In this document: positions 44,989 through 58,535 of the stretch, piece after piece | Layout of the letters: each line of letters begins with the position of its first letter | How positions within the stretch are numbered: position 1 is the stretch's first letter | Assembly (NCBI RefSeq): GCF_000699445.3 | Contig: NC_067195.1 | Span: 16,439,287-16,503,286 of the forward strand | Length of the DNA: 64,000 nucleotides | From: Schistosoma haematobium | Lineage: Eukaryota > Platyhelminthes > Trematoda > Strigeidida > Schistosomatidae | Direction of reading: 5' to 3' | The notes under the pieces: generated by a model | What the model was told of the DNA's origin: nothing | Database searches by the model: none | What the model saw: the letters and a program-made list of their open reading frames with translations, nothing else | Program-made: the position numbers and the translations under genes

Positions 44989-45114
44989 ACAAGATTCAAA
45001 TGCGCAAATCTTTCTACACTAATAGAAATAAGATTTTGCCTTGGGAAAATGAGAAATGTGTTTTTTGTCAGTTTGATCCTGTTGATGCATATTTGTAACA
45101 CTGATGATAAATGA

Positions 45115-45116
<2 letters not shown>

Positions 45117-45161
<45 letters not shown>
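45117..45161. repeat. (AT)n microsatellite
   Basis: About twenty-two AT units; it generates the Tyr-Ile repeat in overlapping open frames, which are not genes. Confidence 0.93.
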
Positions 45162-45165
<4 letters not shown>

Positions 45166-48084
45166 GACGTGAGGTTGAATGATACTTGCTTGTTGGTTAT
45201 TATGTAAGACAACAGAATTAAAAGCATAATGAAACAAAACATATATTTAGTGACATTGATTAATTCAATGTTTACTTTCTATTGTAAGAATAAAATGATT
45301 AACATGTCACATTAAACGAAGCATATATATAGATATTTGGATGTATATATGTTTAGATATTTGCCAATGAAATTGTTAATTAGTTGTTTCCATTTTCAGT
45401 TTTATAAAATAAAATATAAATATAAATAAGAAGATACTGAGGAAGCAAAATCAAACAACTTTGATGAATCATTATTGGATTATTATGAAATAACATTTGG
45501 AAGGGGCTTGCTTGCTAAACCAGAGCACATAGATTGATAATCACGATTTGAGTTGGAAGAATATATTTTTGAAAATGTCCCCTAATTAATTGGTAAAGAC
45601 AAGACCAATTAATATTTTTCTATGTGGTCTCGTCAACCAGTTTTTAAAAATATGCGCTACAGTATTACCTAAGAATTAAAAGTTTATTTGGGAAGTAATT
45701 TGGTTACTTTTCGGGATTTCATGTTTCTTTCATGCAACATTAGGTAGTGTAGTGGTCTTAGGCAAGAAGCCTTCACTTTTGCAATATTTCAGTAAAATGT
45801 TGAGCTTGGATCCGATTCTTCGCTGGATACCATTACATTCGCTGTCTATTCATTTTTAGTCAAAATGAAGTATTTTATAAATTCACCATCTATTAGGGTT
45901 TTAGAATAAAACCCAATGGTGAAGTCAAATTAGTGCTAATGGCTGACTTGCGACTTAACAGTAGTTCGTTCAAGCTGTATTTAGGGATACGAATGTAAAA
46001 GTTGTTGCTTTCAATCTGGTTTCATAAAAATTTGTGTGTTGGAAACATTTTTGACAGGCAAAACATCATTCTTTTTAGAGAAACCTTTGAAATCAAAGAA
46101 ATCATTAGCATTATATCTGCTAATTTAATTTCAGACCGACTGTTGAATTCCAACTAATATTTACGGAATGATATGTTATAAGAAGTTAATCATAAACTTT
46201 ATCTAGAACTCTATTCTTAGGAACTTTTGTAAGATTTCATGTTTGTGGATGTTCTAAATCAGATGGTCTCAATTCTTCAAAAGCATTATCTCAGTTTTAT
46301 GACTTATATATTTTAAGAATTTTGTCAGCTGTCACTCAGTTTATTCCGTGTTAACTTGAAAATCATCTGAAATGTTTATAAGAATAAGCATTATTGTTTG
46401 AAACAAACTTGTTTTGTAGCAAAGCTAGAAAACTGACCCGAAATATATGATAATTTGAAGTGTTTCAAGTTATGCCATCAAATTATCTTCATAATGTAAC
46501 AGTTAATACAGTCACTACATGAAGTGGTAGATCAGTCACTTATTCAGAAAATCGACATTCATACTTCTGGAAGTATTTGTTATATGCGCTTTGAACCACT
46601 TTGAACACGGAATCTATTTATAATCATGGAGTGATCAAACATTGAAGCAGTAAAATATTTTACTGATTTTTATTTCCGAATTCAAGTCCGGTACTTTACA
46701 CTACAAACTTTGAACACATTATTCATTTAACTAATGAGTCTAGGTAATCCACTACTTTTAATTTAATTTTTAATGGTTTAAACCACTTTGTTATTGACAT
46801 TCCAACTGACGTTTGGCTAACGAGTTCCTAACAAGAGAAAAGGCATGTCAACAATGAAAGCTGTGAGAAAGTTGTTTGTCAATGACGTTGGAAAATATTT
46901 GCAAAATCTTGTAGATCATTTGAGATTGGACACATAATCATCTATCGGATAACAATTCAGGTATCCAAAGTTTGATCACCGCCATTGTGACTTGAGTTTC
47001 CTGTGTTCCATCTTAGATGAGTTTGCAGGTATTGATTCCTGAAAAGCTTCATAATGAGACGAAACAATTGTTTATCATTTTCTGGTTTTTGTCAGCTGTC
47101 TAACCAAGATTAGTTCATGTTATAAAACTTTAAATTTGATAATGTGAACAAAGCCTAAATACTAATTATCTTTTGTCAGTACATGATCAACATTTATGCA
47201 TTAATTAGCAAAATATGTATTCAAAATATGTTTAAGCTACATGGAAAACCATTGTTGTCAATTTGAATCATGATCCATTATCACTTCCCTGTTACATAAA
47301 ATTTTTACAACTCTATCAAATCAATCATTTGATGTACCTTATTTATCAAATAACTACCTACCAGTTCAGTGTTTATGTAAAATCTACAGTGGAAAATTGT
47401 TGATTCCATAATATAAACAACATTATTTGTGAATTGTTGACGAAGAACAAGGTTAATTCAGAGATACTATTTCAGAATTATCGATGACGAAACATGTAAT
47501 ATACGTAAATATCCAAATGAATCACTATTATGCAGATAGACGAGTTATATGCCACCTGCAGATGTCATAATGTTGCATTTTTCTTATTGTTTACTTATAG
47601 TTACATGTAATAAAAGTAGATATTATCAATTTCGTAACATAGTTTTAAACGTTGTAGGTTAGTTCTGTTGACTGGGACGCGAACTATATTGATTACCACC
47701 AATAAATGTATAAAAATTAATGTACTTTGATGAAGCAAAAATATTTTAAAATATTCCAAGGTTATGTCTTCGTTACTAAAATCTATAACAAATATCCTAT
47801 TTGATATTGAAAAAATCAAGTTATGATGCTGAGAGTATTGTACAAAGCCAAGTTAACCTAGTCTGAGAAAATAAATTTAGGGTTTTTGGTTTATATTTAA
47901 AAACAAGTGACGTTTATCAGATATCACTCAAAGAGAGTATTTAAAGTGTATATATGTATTGCTAAAAACTTTTGATAAAATGAAGTAAACATATTCTTCC
48001 CATCTTAAACCAAAAACGTTTAAAATACTTAATTGTTATTATTTATGATTAATAATCGGCTTTATTCTATATTACATTATTGAT
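45162..48084. other. A+T-rich stretch, no feature seen
   Basis: About 2.9 kb without a recognisable feature. A worn GACGAAACAATTG near 47058 recalls a hammerhead arm, but nothing else supports it. Confidence 0.4.
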
Positions 48085-48086
48085 AT

Positions 48087-48330
48087 AATATAGAATTCTT
48101 AGAACAAAGTATATCAACAACTTTCCTTCACTTATTTTTTTATAGATCCTGACAATAGATATAGAGTAATCCGAAGTTAGATGTTAGCAGTTCAGGAATT
48201 GACATCTGAATAATGTTCATTGTTTTCAATGTACATTGCCTGCCGCCTCTATGTCTATGCTTGTACTTTTTTCGTAACTTATACAGAGACATGTCATAAG
48301 GTTTTTGTAGACGCGTCTGAATAGGTTCTG
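48087..48330 (-). repeat. Interspersed repeat, family E (copy 1)
   Basis: Colinear with 59706-59945 over about 240 bp. Shared blocks include ATATAGAATT, AACAAGT/AACAACTTTC, GATCCTGAC, TAGATGTTAGCA, TTCAGG and GACATCTGAATAAT. Both copies have an open minus-strand frame with a common RGG, TL, MNIIQMS and PE-LTS pattern. I do not recognise the family or protein. Confidence 0.65.
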
Positions 48331-48370
48331 CGATTATTAAACATAATGTGGTAAGACAAACAAACACAGA

Positions 48371-49360
48371 TAACTTGTTGAAATATCTAAAAGGCGGGAA
48401 CAGGTAGACAGATACTCAAGCCTGCCGCCTAAATTATATTTTATTAATCCTATGTAGATTGTACATAACAAGAAAATGAATTCTGTCAATAGATTTCTAT
48501 CCTTGATCCTTGATTTAAATCCTGAATACCTAACTTAAACCTCCTTGATTTCATCCCTAAACTGACATTGTGAGCTGACTACCAAAGTTTATTTGTGTTT
48601 ATGGGTAGGTTTGGGAAGACTGATTATATATATATGCGCTAATTTACATATCATTTCCAGACAGAACAAATTGAAAAAGAATTGAAAAAATCAATCAAAA
48701 TTTGTTTACCGAGTTGAGTACTATTGCAGCCAGTTTCTACAAGTTATTTTCTGATTGGCTAGAATCTGATTTAAAGTTCGTCACGTTTATATTTCAACTA
48801 GTTTGCACACCATACTTTTCCTACAACTATTAAGTTTAGGTATATGATACTCTGAAACCATTTTAAGTATTATTTTTAAGGAAACAAAACATGTCATTCT
48901 TTTCATTATAATTTTGATATGTGTACTTTGTTATAAAACGTAATTGGCTGTTAAGCATGACACTATTGATTGTTTGTAAGCGTCGAATACCATGTGGATT
49001 CAATGAAATAATTATGCTGAAGTTGTTCGAAATCATTTATCGTTTTATTATTTCACAAGCATGAACTATTGCGTATTGGTTAACAATTTAAATGAATGAT
49101 TTGACCAATTACTTTGTAACGGAATATAATTTTGTATAAACTACAGTTTACTAATGAAATGAACAAGAACTCAAGTAAGGAAACAAGTTTGTTATTCAAT
49201 GCAAAATTGCAGTGTCTTTGTACAATATGAAAACCATACATTAAATACGTTATTTGCGCATATTCCATCAGTTGTCTCATACAAACTTTATCGTCCCTTC
49301 ATTCTTGTTTTTATTTTTATTGCTTTTAGCTTTATTCTCTTTTCACTTCAATTGTATCAA
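48371..49360. other. A+T-rich spacer, no feature seen
   Basis: No supported feature. A CCTAA-type irregular stretch lies near 48490-48560. Confidence 0.35.
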
Positions 49361-49361
49361 C

Positions 49362-49443
49362 TCAGTCTTTCGTTGACAGGCATTCAACTTCCGACTGGTA
49401 CTACACACTACTTATGTCCGTCAACATAAATAGCATGAACCAC
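49362..49443 (-). mobile_element. Interspersed repeat, family D (copy 3), 5' fragment
   Basis: On the minus strand GTGGTTCATGCTATTTATG, then TGACGGACATAAGTAG, ACCAGTCGGAAGT and TGAATGCCTGTCA. This is the uninterrupted form of the junction that is split by a family F insertion in copy 2. Only the 5' end is present. Confidence 0.6.
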
Positions 49444-50060
49444 ACTAGCACTAGTACCTTAATTGATTTATTCTTTTATAAAAGTTAATTAATTAGAATA
49501 TAGTGAAACATTATAAATATTTTTCTAATAGAAATTTACATTTAATAATTAACATTCAGCGAACATTATAAATTACACATATCATGACTGTGATATTATT
49601 TTGTGTGGTCTAGATCCTCCACAGATCAATAACAGTATTATCATAAATAGTTCTACCAGTTGGAAAACAAAATGTCAATTTTGTTTTTTCCGAAATTTTC
49701 CGATTGATATGATAAATGTATTAATGTGTGTGTACAGTAATATCACTTAAGATAATGGTTCTTGGTTTTTCTGCGACTTTGAAAGATGAATGAGAACTAG
49801 CAAAGTATATACCCAGGAAATAAGACACTGTGAGGAAGCCTAATTATTAGAAATGTCTCCTCTTGATTACGTCTGGACGTATTTAATGAGATTTAATCCA
49901 TTTCATAGAATATTGTGTAGATGAAAAGAATTTCATCTGTTTAACATTCCTAACACTAAACCCTAGGCCTAGCACACAAGACCCAGACCCTAGTACCTAA
50001 AACACTAACAGTCGGGTTTGTCACCCCTAACACTGTTAATTCAAACTATCGTTTACTGGA
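49444..50060. other. A+T-rich spacer; irregular CCCTAA-like stretch at 49950-50035
   Basis: No gene seen. Near its end there is a run of worn blocks such as ACCCTAGG, ACCCAGACCCTAG and CACCCCTAACAC, vaguely telomere-like. Rated low because the units are irregular. Confidence 0.35.
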
Positions 50061-50077
50061 TTAGTTGAAGTTGGGCA

Positions 50078-50330
50078 TCAAAACTGCCGGATGCCGGCTC
50101 AGTGCTCTAGAGGTCAGACGTCCACGCGCGAGCCCGTTATGTTCTGGTTTCGAATATCGCGAGCGGGATTGCGGGCGGGCACCGATAAGGAGTCTCGTAA
50201 TAGGACGAAATGGCAGTCCTGTGCTTCCAAGTTTTAATGACGGTCTAGTTTCAATTGACTCATGAATTCAACTATTAAATTACTATAATATCCACAAGAA
50301 CTCCTTTCTGATAATTATGTGTTCACCAAT
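50078..50330 (+). mobile_element. Family A hammerhead SINE with long tail
   Basis: A tRNA-like head (GATGCCGGCTCAGTGCTCTAG with a damaged A box and B-box remnant GGTTTCGAATATC), a decayed hammerhead (stem II partly kept, ACGAAATGGCAGTCC) and an undamaged tail through TCAATTGACTCATGAATTC. The tail continues AAATTACTATAATATCCACAAG, the fullest tail in the window. The ribozyme core is lost (CGATAAGGA). Confidence 0.75.
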
Positions 50331-51084
50331 AAGTTTGATCACATAAATTTCAACCACTATTTAACATTATTTAGTCTTCATGATGATATCTGTAAGGCCG
50401 TAAATTACGTTTAAGACGAAGAGGATTGATCTATTTAACGAATATTCGTCATTTCAATTAAATTGCTGTTTACTATGAATATGTAGTTATGTCACCGATG
50501 ATCACAATACACAATCGTATTGTTAGGTATAATTTATTTTAGAATTAATTACACTAAGTAACTTATTAAATCGAATCACTGTACCTCCTCCTATTTTTAC
50601 TTTAGTTAAAATATTCACACTTAATCATAATTTATTCGAACTGGTATCCCTGTTATTGTTATTTGACGAATGTATTAACAATGTAAATAGAAGAATATGT
50701 TTCAGTCATTAAAATTGGAATCGATGAAAATAAAACAAATAAAAATACGGTAAGTTTCCTAATAACTTAATTCAACCGAAAAACACTTTGAAAATCAGGG
50801 AATCCTCGATATTTATCTCATTTCCGTTTAGATTATATCACTTTTATGTTATATAAACTCACATGGAATCAATTTCAAGTTCTATAAATCTTTAATGGAT
50901 TACGAAAACTCAAGAAGGTGAACGATATTTTAAAGTTGTACAAATATACCCATTAATAGGCCACTTATAGGATCGCCTATTAATTATTTGGGACTGAGTT
51001 TAGGACAAATTTCCCGATGTCATGATATAAAGTCTTTATCAAGGCATTTGATCAAACAAAAATTCGGATTTTTTTGTTGACATC
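50331..51084. other. A+T-rich spacer, no feature seen
   Basis: No supported feature. Confidence 0.4.
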
Positions 51085-51358
51085 ATGAACCGATTGATGT
51101 TAAGCCACCACTGAAAACCGGCCTTTTCATCCTATTATAGCGCGACTCAACAGTGCCCATCCACGATCCTTCTTGAGGGATTTGAACCCGGGGCCTTCAG
51201 TCTTGCTCGCGAACGCTCAACCTCTATACTATTGAGCCGGCACCCTACGATGTTAATGTCTAACCTCAACCAATTAAAGAAACTGTCCAACCATCTTAGA
51301 TTGTACTGAGGTAGATACTTGTCTCCACCCGACACTGATTAGCTCCACTGGTCCGATG
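51085..51358 (-). mobile_element. Family A hammerhead SINE, long form, minus strand
   Basis: On the minus strand the 5' extension (GACCAGTGGAGCTAATCAG..., as at 6.95 kb) is followed by a tRNA-like head with B-box-like GGGTTCAAATCCC, then a decayed hammerhead with a deletion across stem III, and the tail TTAACATCAATCGGTTCATG. It confirms that the extension belongs to the family rather than being a chance fusion in one copy. Confidence 0.75.
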
Positions 51359-52640
51359 AATGAATATGGCTTGGTAATGTTGAAAATGTTAATAAATAAA
51401 TTAGAATTTAACAATCTTATGAACACTATATGACCTACAGATTCTACGCTTAACTCTATGTAAGTTCATGTGTAAGCACTAATTGAATGTTTTGAACCGT
51501 TTTTTTTTGCCATATTTTATTATGATTATCTTCACAAAAAAGGTTTTATAGACATGGTCACACTGAGCTCATTTACTATAGAAATTAAAAGAAACAACTA
51601 TCAACTGACAACAAATTACCACACAACGATAATAATAACATCGATAGTAATTGTTGATTTATTCGATGAATCTAATTATTCTCAATAAAAAATAAAGTTA
51701 ATATCATATTTGTATCGTCTACTCAGTTCATATGTAGACATCACGTGTGAACCGTTAAAATTCCATCTGATAGACTATAAACTATAATTATTCAATACCA
51801 TGTTGAATAAATAATTATTGTTATTAGCTTAAATGACATTTCTTGTTTTACTATAGTGAAATTATCAGCAGTTAATTTGGTCATATTCTATAGTTTGAAT
51901 GACAACCAATTATCTAAATTATTTATTTGTAATTTAAGTGAAACTCTTCGATAACAATGTAATTAGTAATAGCTAATAAATATCATTTAGTTATCATTAA
52001 ATTTTTCAGGTAAATTTTGATATTTCACCTTGTTTATAATGTATAAGTCTTATCTACCGTACGTATATAAACATGGTAATGCCCGAAAGACGCTTGTATT
52101 ATTTTATAATGAATCTTTAATAAGAAAAACAAACGTGTACAATGACATTCTAATTTAAAATGTAATAAAATAGCATAAAACTACCTAGTTACACTATAAT
52201 GATTCACATGTTCCTACTTTTATCTATGGATAATATTGATTGATATGCACAATATTAAGCAAACTTCATGAAATATCATCAGTAAGCATTCATAGTGTAA
52301 ATTTGTTACAGAGTAGACTGATTGAAGAATGACTTTTATTGTGATTCTTTTTATTTGATGTCCATTATTTTCTGGTAGATTTTGATGATTCCTTATTCAA
52401 TGATCAAAATATAGGATTTGATATCATTTGCGTGTATTTACTGATTCAGCTGATCTTGCGACAACAGTTATATCGATTGTACCAAAAGTTAACTCTACTT
52501 TTACTATTACACTTGATTGCTATTGGCCATTTAGGGGAAAAAAAACTAAAGCATTTAGATTGAAACACACTGTATTACATTACGTTTGCCTAACATAGTA
52601 TGGTCTTATATTTCACATGTGACAAAAAGCTATGATGGTG
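51359..52640. other. A+T-rich spacer, no feature seen
   Basis: No supported feature. Confidence 0.4.
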
Positions 52641-52654
52641 TTTGAAGCAAACGA

Positions 52655-52765
52655 TAGTGAATTCAAGTCCAGGAGTAATAGCCACCCCTGAAAGACAGGT
52701 ACACCAAGCACACGAGTTGCATTTGGGATGAGGGGTGCCTAATAGATCCCACTAACAAACAAGTT
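52655..52765 (+). mobile_element. Possible worn hammerhead-SINE fragment
   Basis: GAATTCAAGTCC resembles a B box, and ACAGGTACACCAAG is like the start of family B or C modules. A CACGAG block and GGGATGAGG follow in the expected order. No intact core. Tentative. Confidence 0.3.
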
Positions 52766-54820
52766 CCATCTATTCGATGTAACCCCTTGTTTTAGCTTTC
52801 AAAATAATTTATAACACACATGTCCCTTCCATTTTGAAAATAAGATGTAATCGACTATTTTATTGATTCATTAAACCATTTATTTATTTTCTTTATTCTT
52901 TTTATATCTGTTGCTCATCATATATGTATTTAGGGGTATTGGATATCACCATGAATAAACATTCAAAATGATATTGGTTAAGAGTAAAAGCTACATACTA
53001 TTTCCATAATCTTGATTAATTGCTTTAATGAGAATTTTTAGGTTATAAATTATTTTAATTCCAACTGAAGCATTTTGTTTTAAAACAACACTCAAACAAC
53101 TAGAAAGCAATAACAACATAACCCACACTGAATGTTTTTACTCAAATGCGTTAAACTATCTCAGATTTTAAAAAAACTATTCAAAACTCAATGATGCAAA
53201 CGTGTTATATCTTATACGTTTGTTATTCAATGTTCATTTCATTTTTGATCATTGTTGAAAAACAAGTTCTTCTTAAAATCTGGTTTTATTTGCTTTAGAT
53301 AAAAATGTCGGATTGTTTATTAGCCTAAGGTAATGAATTCAAGGGAATTGAATGCACAACTATATTTGTGGATTTAAAATGTAATATCCAGTCGTAAGGA
53401 GGGTCTGTACACTGATGCTTGTAAATAATCCTTAAGTGAATATATACGAAAACAAGCATGTCATCTATATGATCTATTATGCCTTAAATAATGTACATAT
53501 TATTTTCATTTGAATTTAACATTTTGATCATTTTATCCATTTGGTTACAGTAACAAGTGATTCATTCACATGGAGATTTATGAGTTTTAAAAACTATTTT
53601 CAATTCCTTAGTGACATCTGAACTATGGTTGGTAGAATAGTTACTGTAGACATGTTGAAAAAATATTAAATTTACAGTTTAAACACAATCTTATAGTATT
53701 CAAAGAGAATTATTTCCGTATATGCACTGTTCTTTTTTTTCGGTATTGGCTAGATTCCAATTAAGATATGCTCACTTTTCATTGGTCACTATAAAACCAT
53801 TTCTTTTAACCAATCAAATTCATTGATAAACATTACATTTCACTCGTAATAGAAATTATTAAGCTACAAATTATTTATTTTTAAAAAAAAACAAAATCGT
53901 TAATTGAATCTTGTATACTTTTATATGACATCTTTCATGAATACCTAAACGTACTCCATAGTAATTGAAAGAATGTCTGAAATTCAGTGATTACTATATA
54001 TTGGACTGCTGAATAATATCGATGAAGATCGATATTCACGCAGTAATTTGAATAATTAAGCAAGAAAAAAACCTTTAAAACATTACTGTTTTGTTAGCGA
54101 TCACGCAAACTATATTAAAGAACATGTATGAAGTGATTCATTCCTATTTGTAGAATCTATACAAACTAATAAATACGTTTTTGAGGATACTAAAAATACC
54201 AGTAGTCAGATAAAATTACATGATCAATTGGTAAGTACCGAAGTCATTTAAATGGTTTTCATTATTATTATTATTATTAAATGCTTATTACAGGTTTATT
54301 AAAGATCAAGCAGAATATTAGTAGAAATATAGTTAATCACATAATGAATCTTGATAACGTTTTATTGCAGTTATTACATTACCTAATTAGACCGTTCATT
54401 AAATAAGGCAAGCGTGTAATCTTTAAATAAAAGTACTTTTTGTGTGTTCCAATCAGTATCAATATTAATTATTCATTTTGTCACTACCTTCGTAACATAT
54501 ACAAATTATAAAACAGCGTAAAAGTGAACAGATTATATAATCATTCTATTATTTATATATTTACTATACATTTACAGCATTTATGACATACTAAACAATA
54601 TAAACCAAGTATGTTTAAAATAATGTTTTATTCAAAAATTGAATAACATTTCATGGAAAACACAACGAAATTAAGGGAACAAAACATAAACTTAGAATAT
54701 TCTAAATAAGCTTAATATTCATTATACTCAGTCAGAATTCAAATTATCAAAAGGTAAGTCAGCAATAAAATGATCAGTTTTCTTTTCTCATTATATTGTC
54801 TAAGGGAACATTTTGACCTT
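52766..54820. other. A+T-rich stretch, no feature seen
   Basis: No gene seen; a short (ATT)n run near 54263-54280. Confidence 0.4.
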
Positions 54821-54827
54821 ATCGATA

Positions 54828-54852
54828 ACCATCATCATCATCATCATCATCC

Positions 54853-54898
<46 letters not shown>

Positions 54899-54970
54899 AA
54901 TCATCATCCAAATCATCATCATCATCATCCAAATCATCATCATCATCCAAATCATCATCATCATCATCAT
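54828..54970. repeat. (ATC)n microsatellite with higher-order CCAAATC interruptions
   Basis: About 140 bp of ATC triplets broken several times by CCAAATC at varied spacing, so a longer compound unit has itself been duplicated. Its translations give His/Pro/Asn, Ile/Gln or Met/Trp repeats in the open frames that cross it. None looks like a real protein. Confidence 0.93.
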
Positions 54971-56785
54971 GTCGTACAGACGATTTGTCGACATTTGTCT
55001 AAAAGCCGTTATATGCTATTTAATCATATTATTTCCTAAATCTACTTTTTGCCAAATGGCACATTGGAAATCTTAATTAGTTATAAGTAGAGACAGGGCG
55101 ATTGTATAGATCTTAAAAAACATCGGTTAATCATCTTAGGTTCTTTTCTGCGGAATGCTATCATAGTTTATGACATAAAAGTACTTTTATATCTTTCATA
55201 ATTAAACAACTTGAAGTTCAACTTTGTACTCTCTGAAGTTATATGAAACATTTTTGTGGACCATCTATGTTCACAAAATTTTGAAGTCTAAATAATAATA
55301 ATAATGATAATAATAATAATGGATTGAAATCATTTTATTGTGTATAAACATTTTAGTCACACAAAAGGAAACACTGTAACATGTCCGGCATTATTTAATA
55401 CAACCTGTTAATTAGTTCAAGTAGAAAGTGTTAAATCGATCTGAAAAATAGGGAGCATTGGAACAAGGTGATTGATTAAGGTGACTATCTCATATGAAGA
55501 AACTATTCTATTTAACCATATTTTATTATGTTCAAATAGAACAGTATTTACTATTTTTCAGTTTTATTTAAAACAACGATTTTAATGAACACAAAGATCA
55601 AATTTTGGTAACCAATATATTGGGTAGTTAATATTTTACGAATAAATTTAATCACCTATTCATGATTTCAATCCATTTGGATGGATTTAATTTTTGACTT
55701 TGGAAATCATTCTATAAATAAAGAGTTTATGGGATCAAAATCCATGCTTCATTGAAAAAAAAATGATTACAAACAAAATGTGTTTGAACAAATCTGGCAA
55801 TGTTTTATCTTATTATGAGTTTGAAACTCTATGATTGATTAAATTAAAAGTTTAAACATGGTTTTGAACAAACCGGACTTTGAACTATCTTAATTTTTAT
55901 TGGTATATGAAATGCAGATATTTACAAAAACAAGATCATATCTATTCTGAATACATTCCTAGTGATCAAAAAGGTTTGTTTCTACTTACTTGTCTTATGG
56001 CAAAAAAGGCTGTGAAATTTAAGAAAATCCAACATTTGTACTAAATGACTGAAGTATTTTCAATTATTTAGTATTGATTTGAAAAGAAACTGAACTGGTT
56101 ACAATGTACATAATGAAGTCGATTTACTGCTCAACGTATCTAAACCGGTTTATTGATGACATCATTTGAAATACCATATTTTATGGAATCACCTGTCCTT
56201 GTAAAATAATTTATATCTTTCAAATATAAGTCCATATAGTTGAAGTAATTAATTCACTAATTTGTTTTCATTGAAACAACAGTCTTAAGTAAGACTATTA
56301 AAAAAATATAAATCTGATAGTTGTTAAGATGTTTATTTGTACTTGAAACAAACAAACAGTATAACATTTCACTTACACTAAAAACAAGAAAAAAAAGAGC
56401 TTTTCTACAATGGATTCATTTATTAAACGTTTTTGAATTCTTCTTTCAATTAAACAGTTTTACAAATACATTATTCAAAAGATTCACATGTGTACTTACA
56501 TCTACATAGAAGCTGAATGTAATTAATAATAAAAATAAAAACAGGGGTATTTAGAGAATTAGATAAGATCACTAGAAAGATTATTTATATCAAATGATAC
56601 TCAGCATTCTATAGAAAGGAATAAAAATTCTAAGAAAAGAATGGTTGGTTAGGGGGTTAGTTTTTGTTGTTAAGTATAAAAATGATCTAATCATTAAACT
56701 ATACGTTCTAACATTAGAAAAACAAAACAAGAAGTTGAAAAAATGTTATTTCATAGTTGGTTATAAACAAAATATTGTACTTTGA
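54971..56785. other. A+T-rich spacer, no feature seen
   Basis: No gene seen. A short (AAT)n run lies at 55290-55320. Confidence 0.4.
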
Positions 56786-56850
56786 AGTCCTACAATAGGA
56801 TGAAAAGGCCATCCAGTGCATCCAGGTTGTTCATTGACTCACAATCTTAA
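56786..56850 (+). mobile_element. Family A SINE fragment (hammerhead 3' half and tail)
   Basis: AGTCCTACAATAGGATGAAAAGGCCATCCAGTGC matches the stem II to stem I portion in blocks, followed by CCAGGTTGTTCATTGACTCACAATCT. The core and head are missing. Confidence 0.6.
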
Positions 56851-57636
56851 CCGTTAAAACATCGTATTATATATTTTTTTTTTAGAAGAAATTTATCAGT
56901 GTAATTACATCATATAGTTGCTAGTCTAATATTATAAGTAAGAAGCTATCTATTATCTTTCAATGATAAAAAGTGTGATGTGACATAGATTACAAAAAAT
57001 TTGATTACTGGTTATATTCAGTCGTAAAACATTTATTTATGGGATTCAATGTTTTTAGCATATTCACTAACTAGTACTATCGGATGATATTTATGACATG
57101 ATTTATATAATTTTATTTTAAAGAATTAGATATTATTCATGAAGATATTGTAGATAATAGAACAGTCGTGTCATATTATGATCAAGTCTAGTTGGAATTT
57201 AATAGATAGATTTAAAGAAAGAAATTAATAAGACACTAATTGTTTTTGATAAGTTATTATGGTAACATGAAATTGTAATTAATTCAATAAAATAGTGAAA
57301 TGCAGTTCAGTAATCACTTGTTCTACACAGCTGAAACTTCAGTTGTTTGAAATGGTTCTTATGTCATATCACAGGAACATTTATAATATTAATTATGAAT
57401 ATTATCAAAATCATGTATATAAGTAATGCGCGATTTTTATAAGGAAACGTGTAAGGACAGATCAATGAACTGGCGTTACTGTTACAACAATATCTTCATT
57501 TGGTCTACAGTAATGGACATCAAATTATTTCCGCTGCCACTGTTTACTTTCACAGCCAGTTAGTGCTAATTAATAACTATATAAATTTCCTGTCTTTGTA
57601 AAAAAATTTATTTACTGAGTGAATATTAAGTTTTTT
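56851..57636. other. A+T-rich spacer, no feature seen
   Basis: No supported feature. Confidence 0.4.
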
Positions 57637-57810
57637 AGCAGTTGAATTCACGAATCAATCTTAACTAGATCACTGATCGCACATGTGCATTGTTAAGGAG
57701 TCTCATACTAGAACAAAACAGCCGTCCATTACTTCCTGATTTTCAATGGTAATCTAGTTTAGTTGGATTCGTGGAATCAACTTTCAAAATTGCTACAATT
57801 CTCACGAATC
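57637..57810 (+). mobile_element. Family A hammerhead SINE in foldback form, decayed
   Basis: The inverted tail at 57637-57672 and the direct tail at 57748-57784 face outward and share a GATTCGTG(A)AATCAAC variant, so this foldback comes from a subfamily with that tail. Between them is a plus-strand hammerhead with core TTAAGGA and CAAAAC in place of GAAAC, so it is inactive. No tRNA-like head. Confidence 0.68.
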
Positions 57811-58345
57811 CCCATACTCATAATTATATTTTCTTGACCTATAAGTGGCGTTTATAAAAGTAGTATATATAAACTGAGTGGAAGTATAGGGCAAATTATT
57901 CTTCTAAAACTTCAAACTCCTATAGATTCATTAGTATTTTCAACGTTTTATCACTGAATAACTACCAGGATGTGCTATTTTGTCGCAACGAGTTATAATG
58001 CATCCAAAAAAATGTGAACTCGGATTTATTTCTCAAATTAGTGACTTCATTACAATGTCAAAGCTAGTCATAAATGTTAGTTGTGCTGAAGTTTATAAGG
58101 AAAGGATATTCAAACTCAAGTTTATTACGTATCATTATAAAACTCACTAGATCATTTTGTTCTTAATGTAAACTAGTTTAACTATATTATGTGGATTTTC
58201 AAGAAATCTTTTAATGATCCCTGTAATTATCAAATAAAAGGCATTCAGTAAAAAAATATAAATTTTGACAAAAATACTCTATTTATCCTTTACGTAAGGT
58301 ATATAAGAAAGAATTAAACAGGCATTTTTCATAGATTCCTAATTG
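57811..58345. other. A+T-rich spacer, no feature seen
   Basis: No supported feature. Confidence 0.4.
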
Positions 58346-58350
58346 TTTTT

Positions 58351-58535
58351 ATTGAGATCATAAATCGATCAATGTTAGACTACCATTAAAAACCTGGAAG
58401 CACTAGATAGCTGCTTCATCCTATTATGGAACTTCTCACTGGTGAACAACCACGATCACACATGTGAGATTCCAATTCACGACTTTTTATCTCATGTTAA
58501 CATTTAACTATTAGACCACTGAGCCGGTATCCAAT
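58351..58535 (-). mobile_element. Family A hammerhead SINE, minus strand, decayed
   Basis: Tail TTGAGATCATAAATCGATCAATG on the plus strand, then CTGGAAGCACTAGATAGC, a hammerhead remnant with the core lost (GTGAGAAG) and TTCATCC in place of TTCGTCC, and a tRNA-like head ending in TGAGCCGGTATCC. The same tail variant as at 24744. Confidence 0.7.

Noticed and set aside
54770..55076. Histidine-rich or isoleucine-rich proteins
   Set aside because: They arise entirely from translating the ATC microsatellite, and several frames are open at once.
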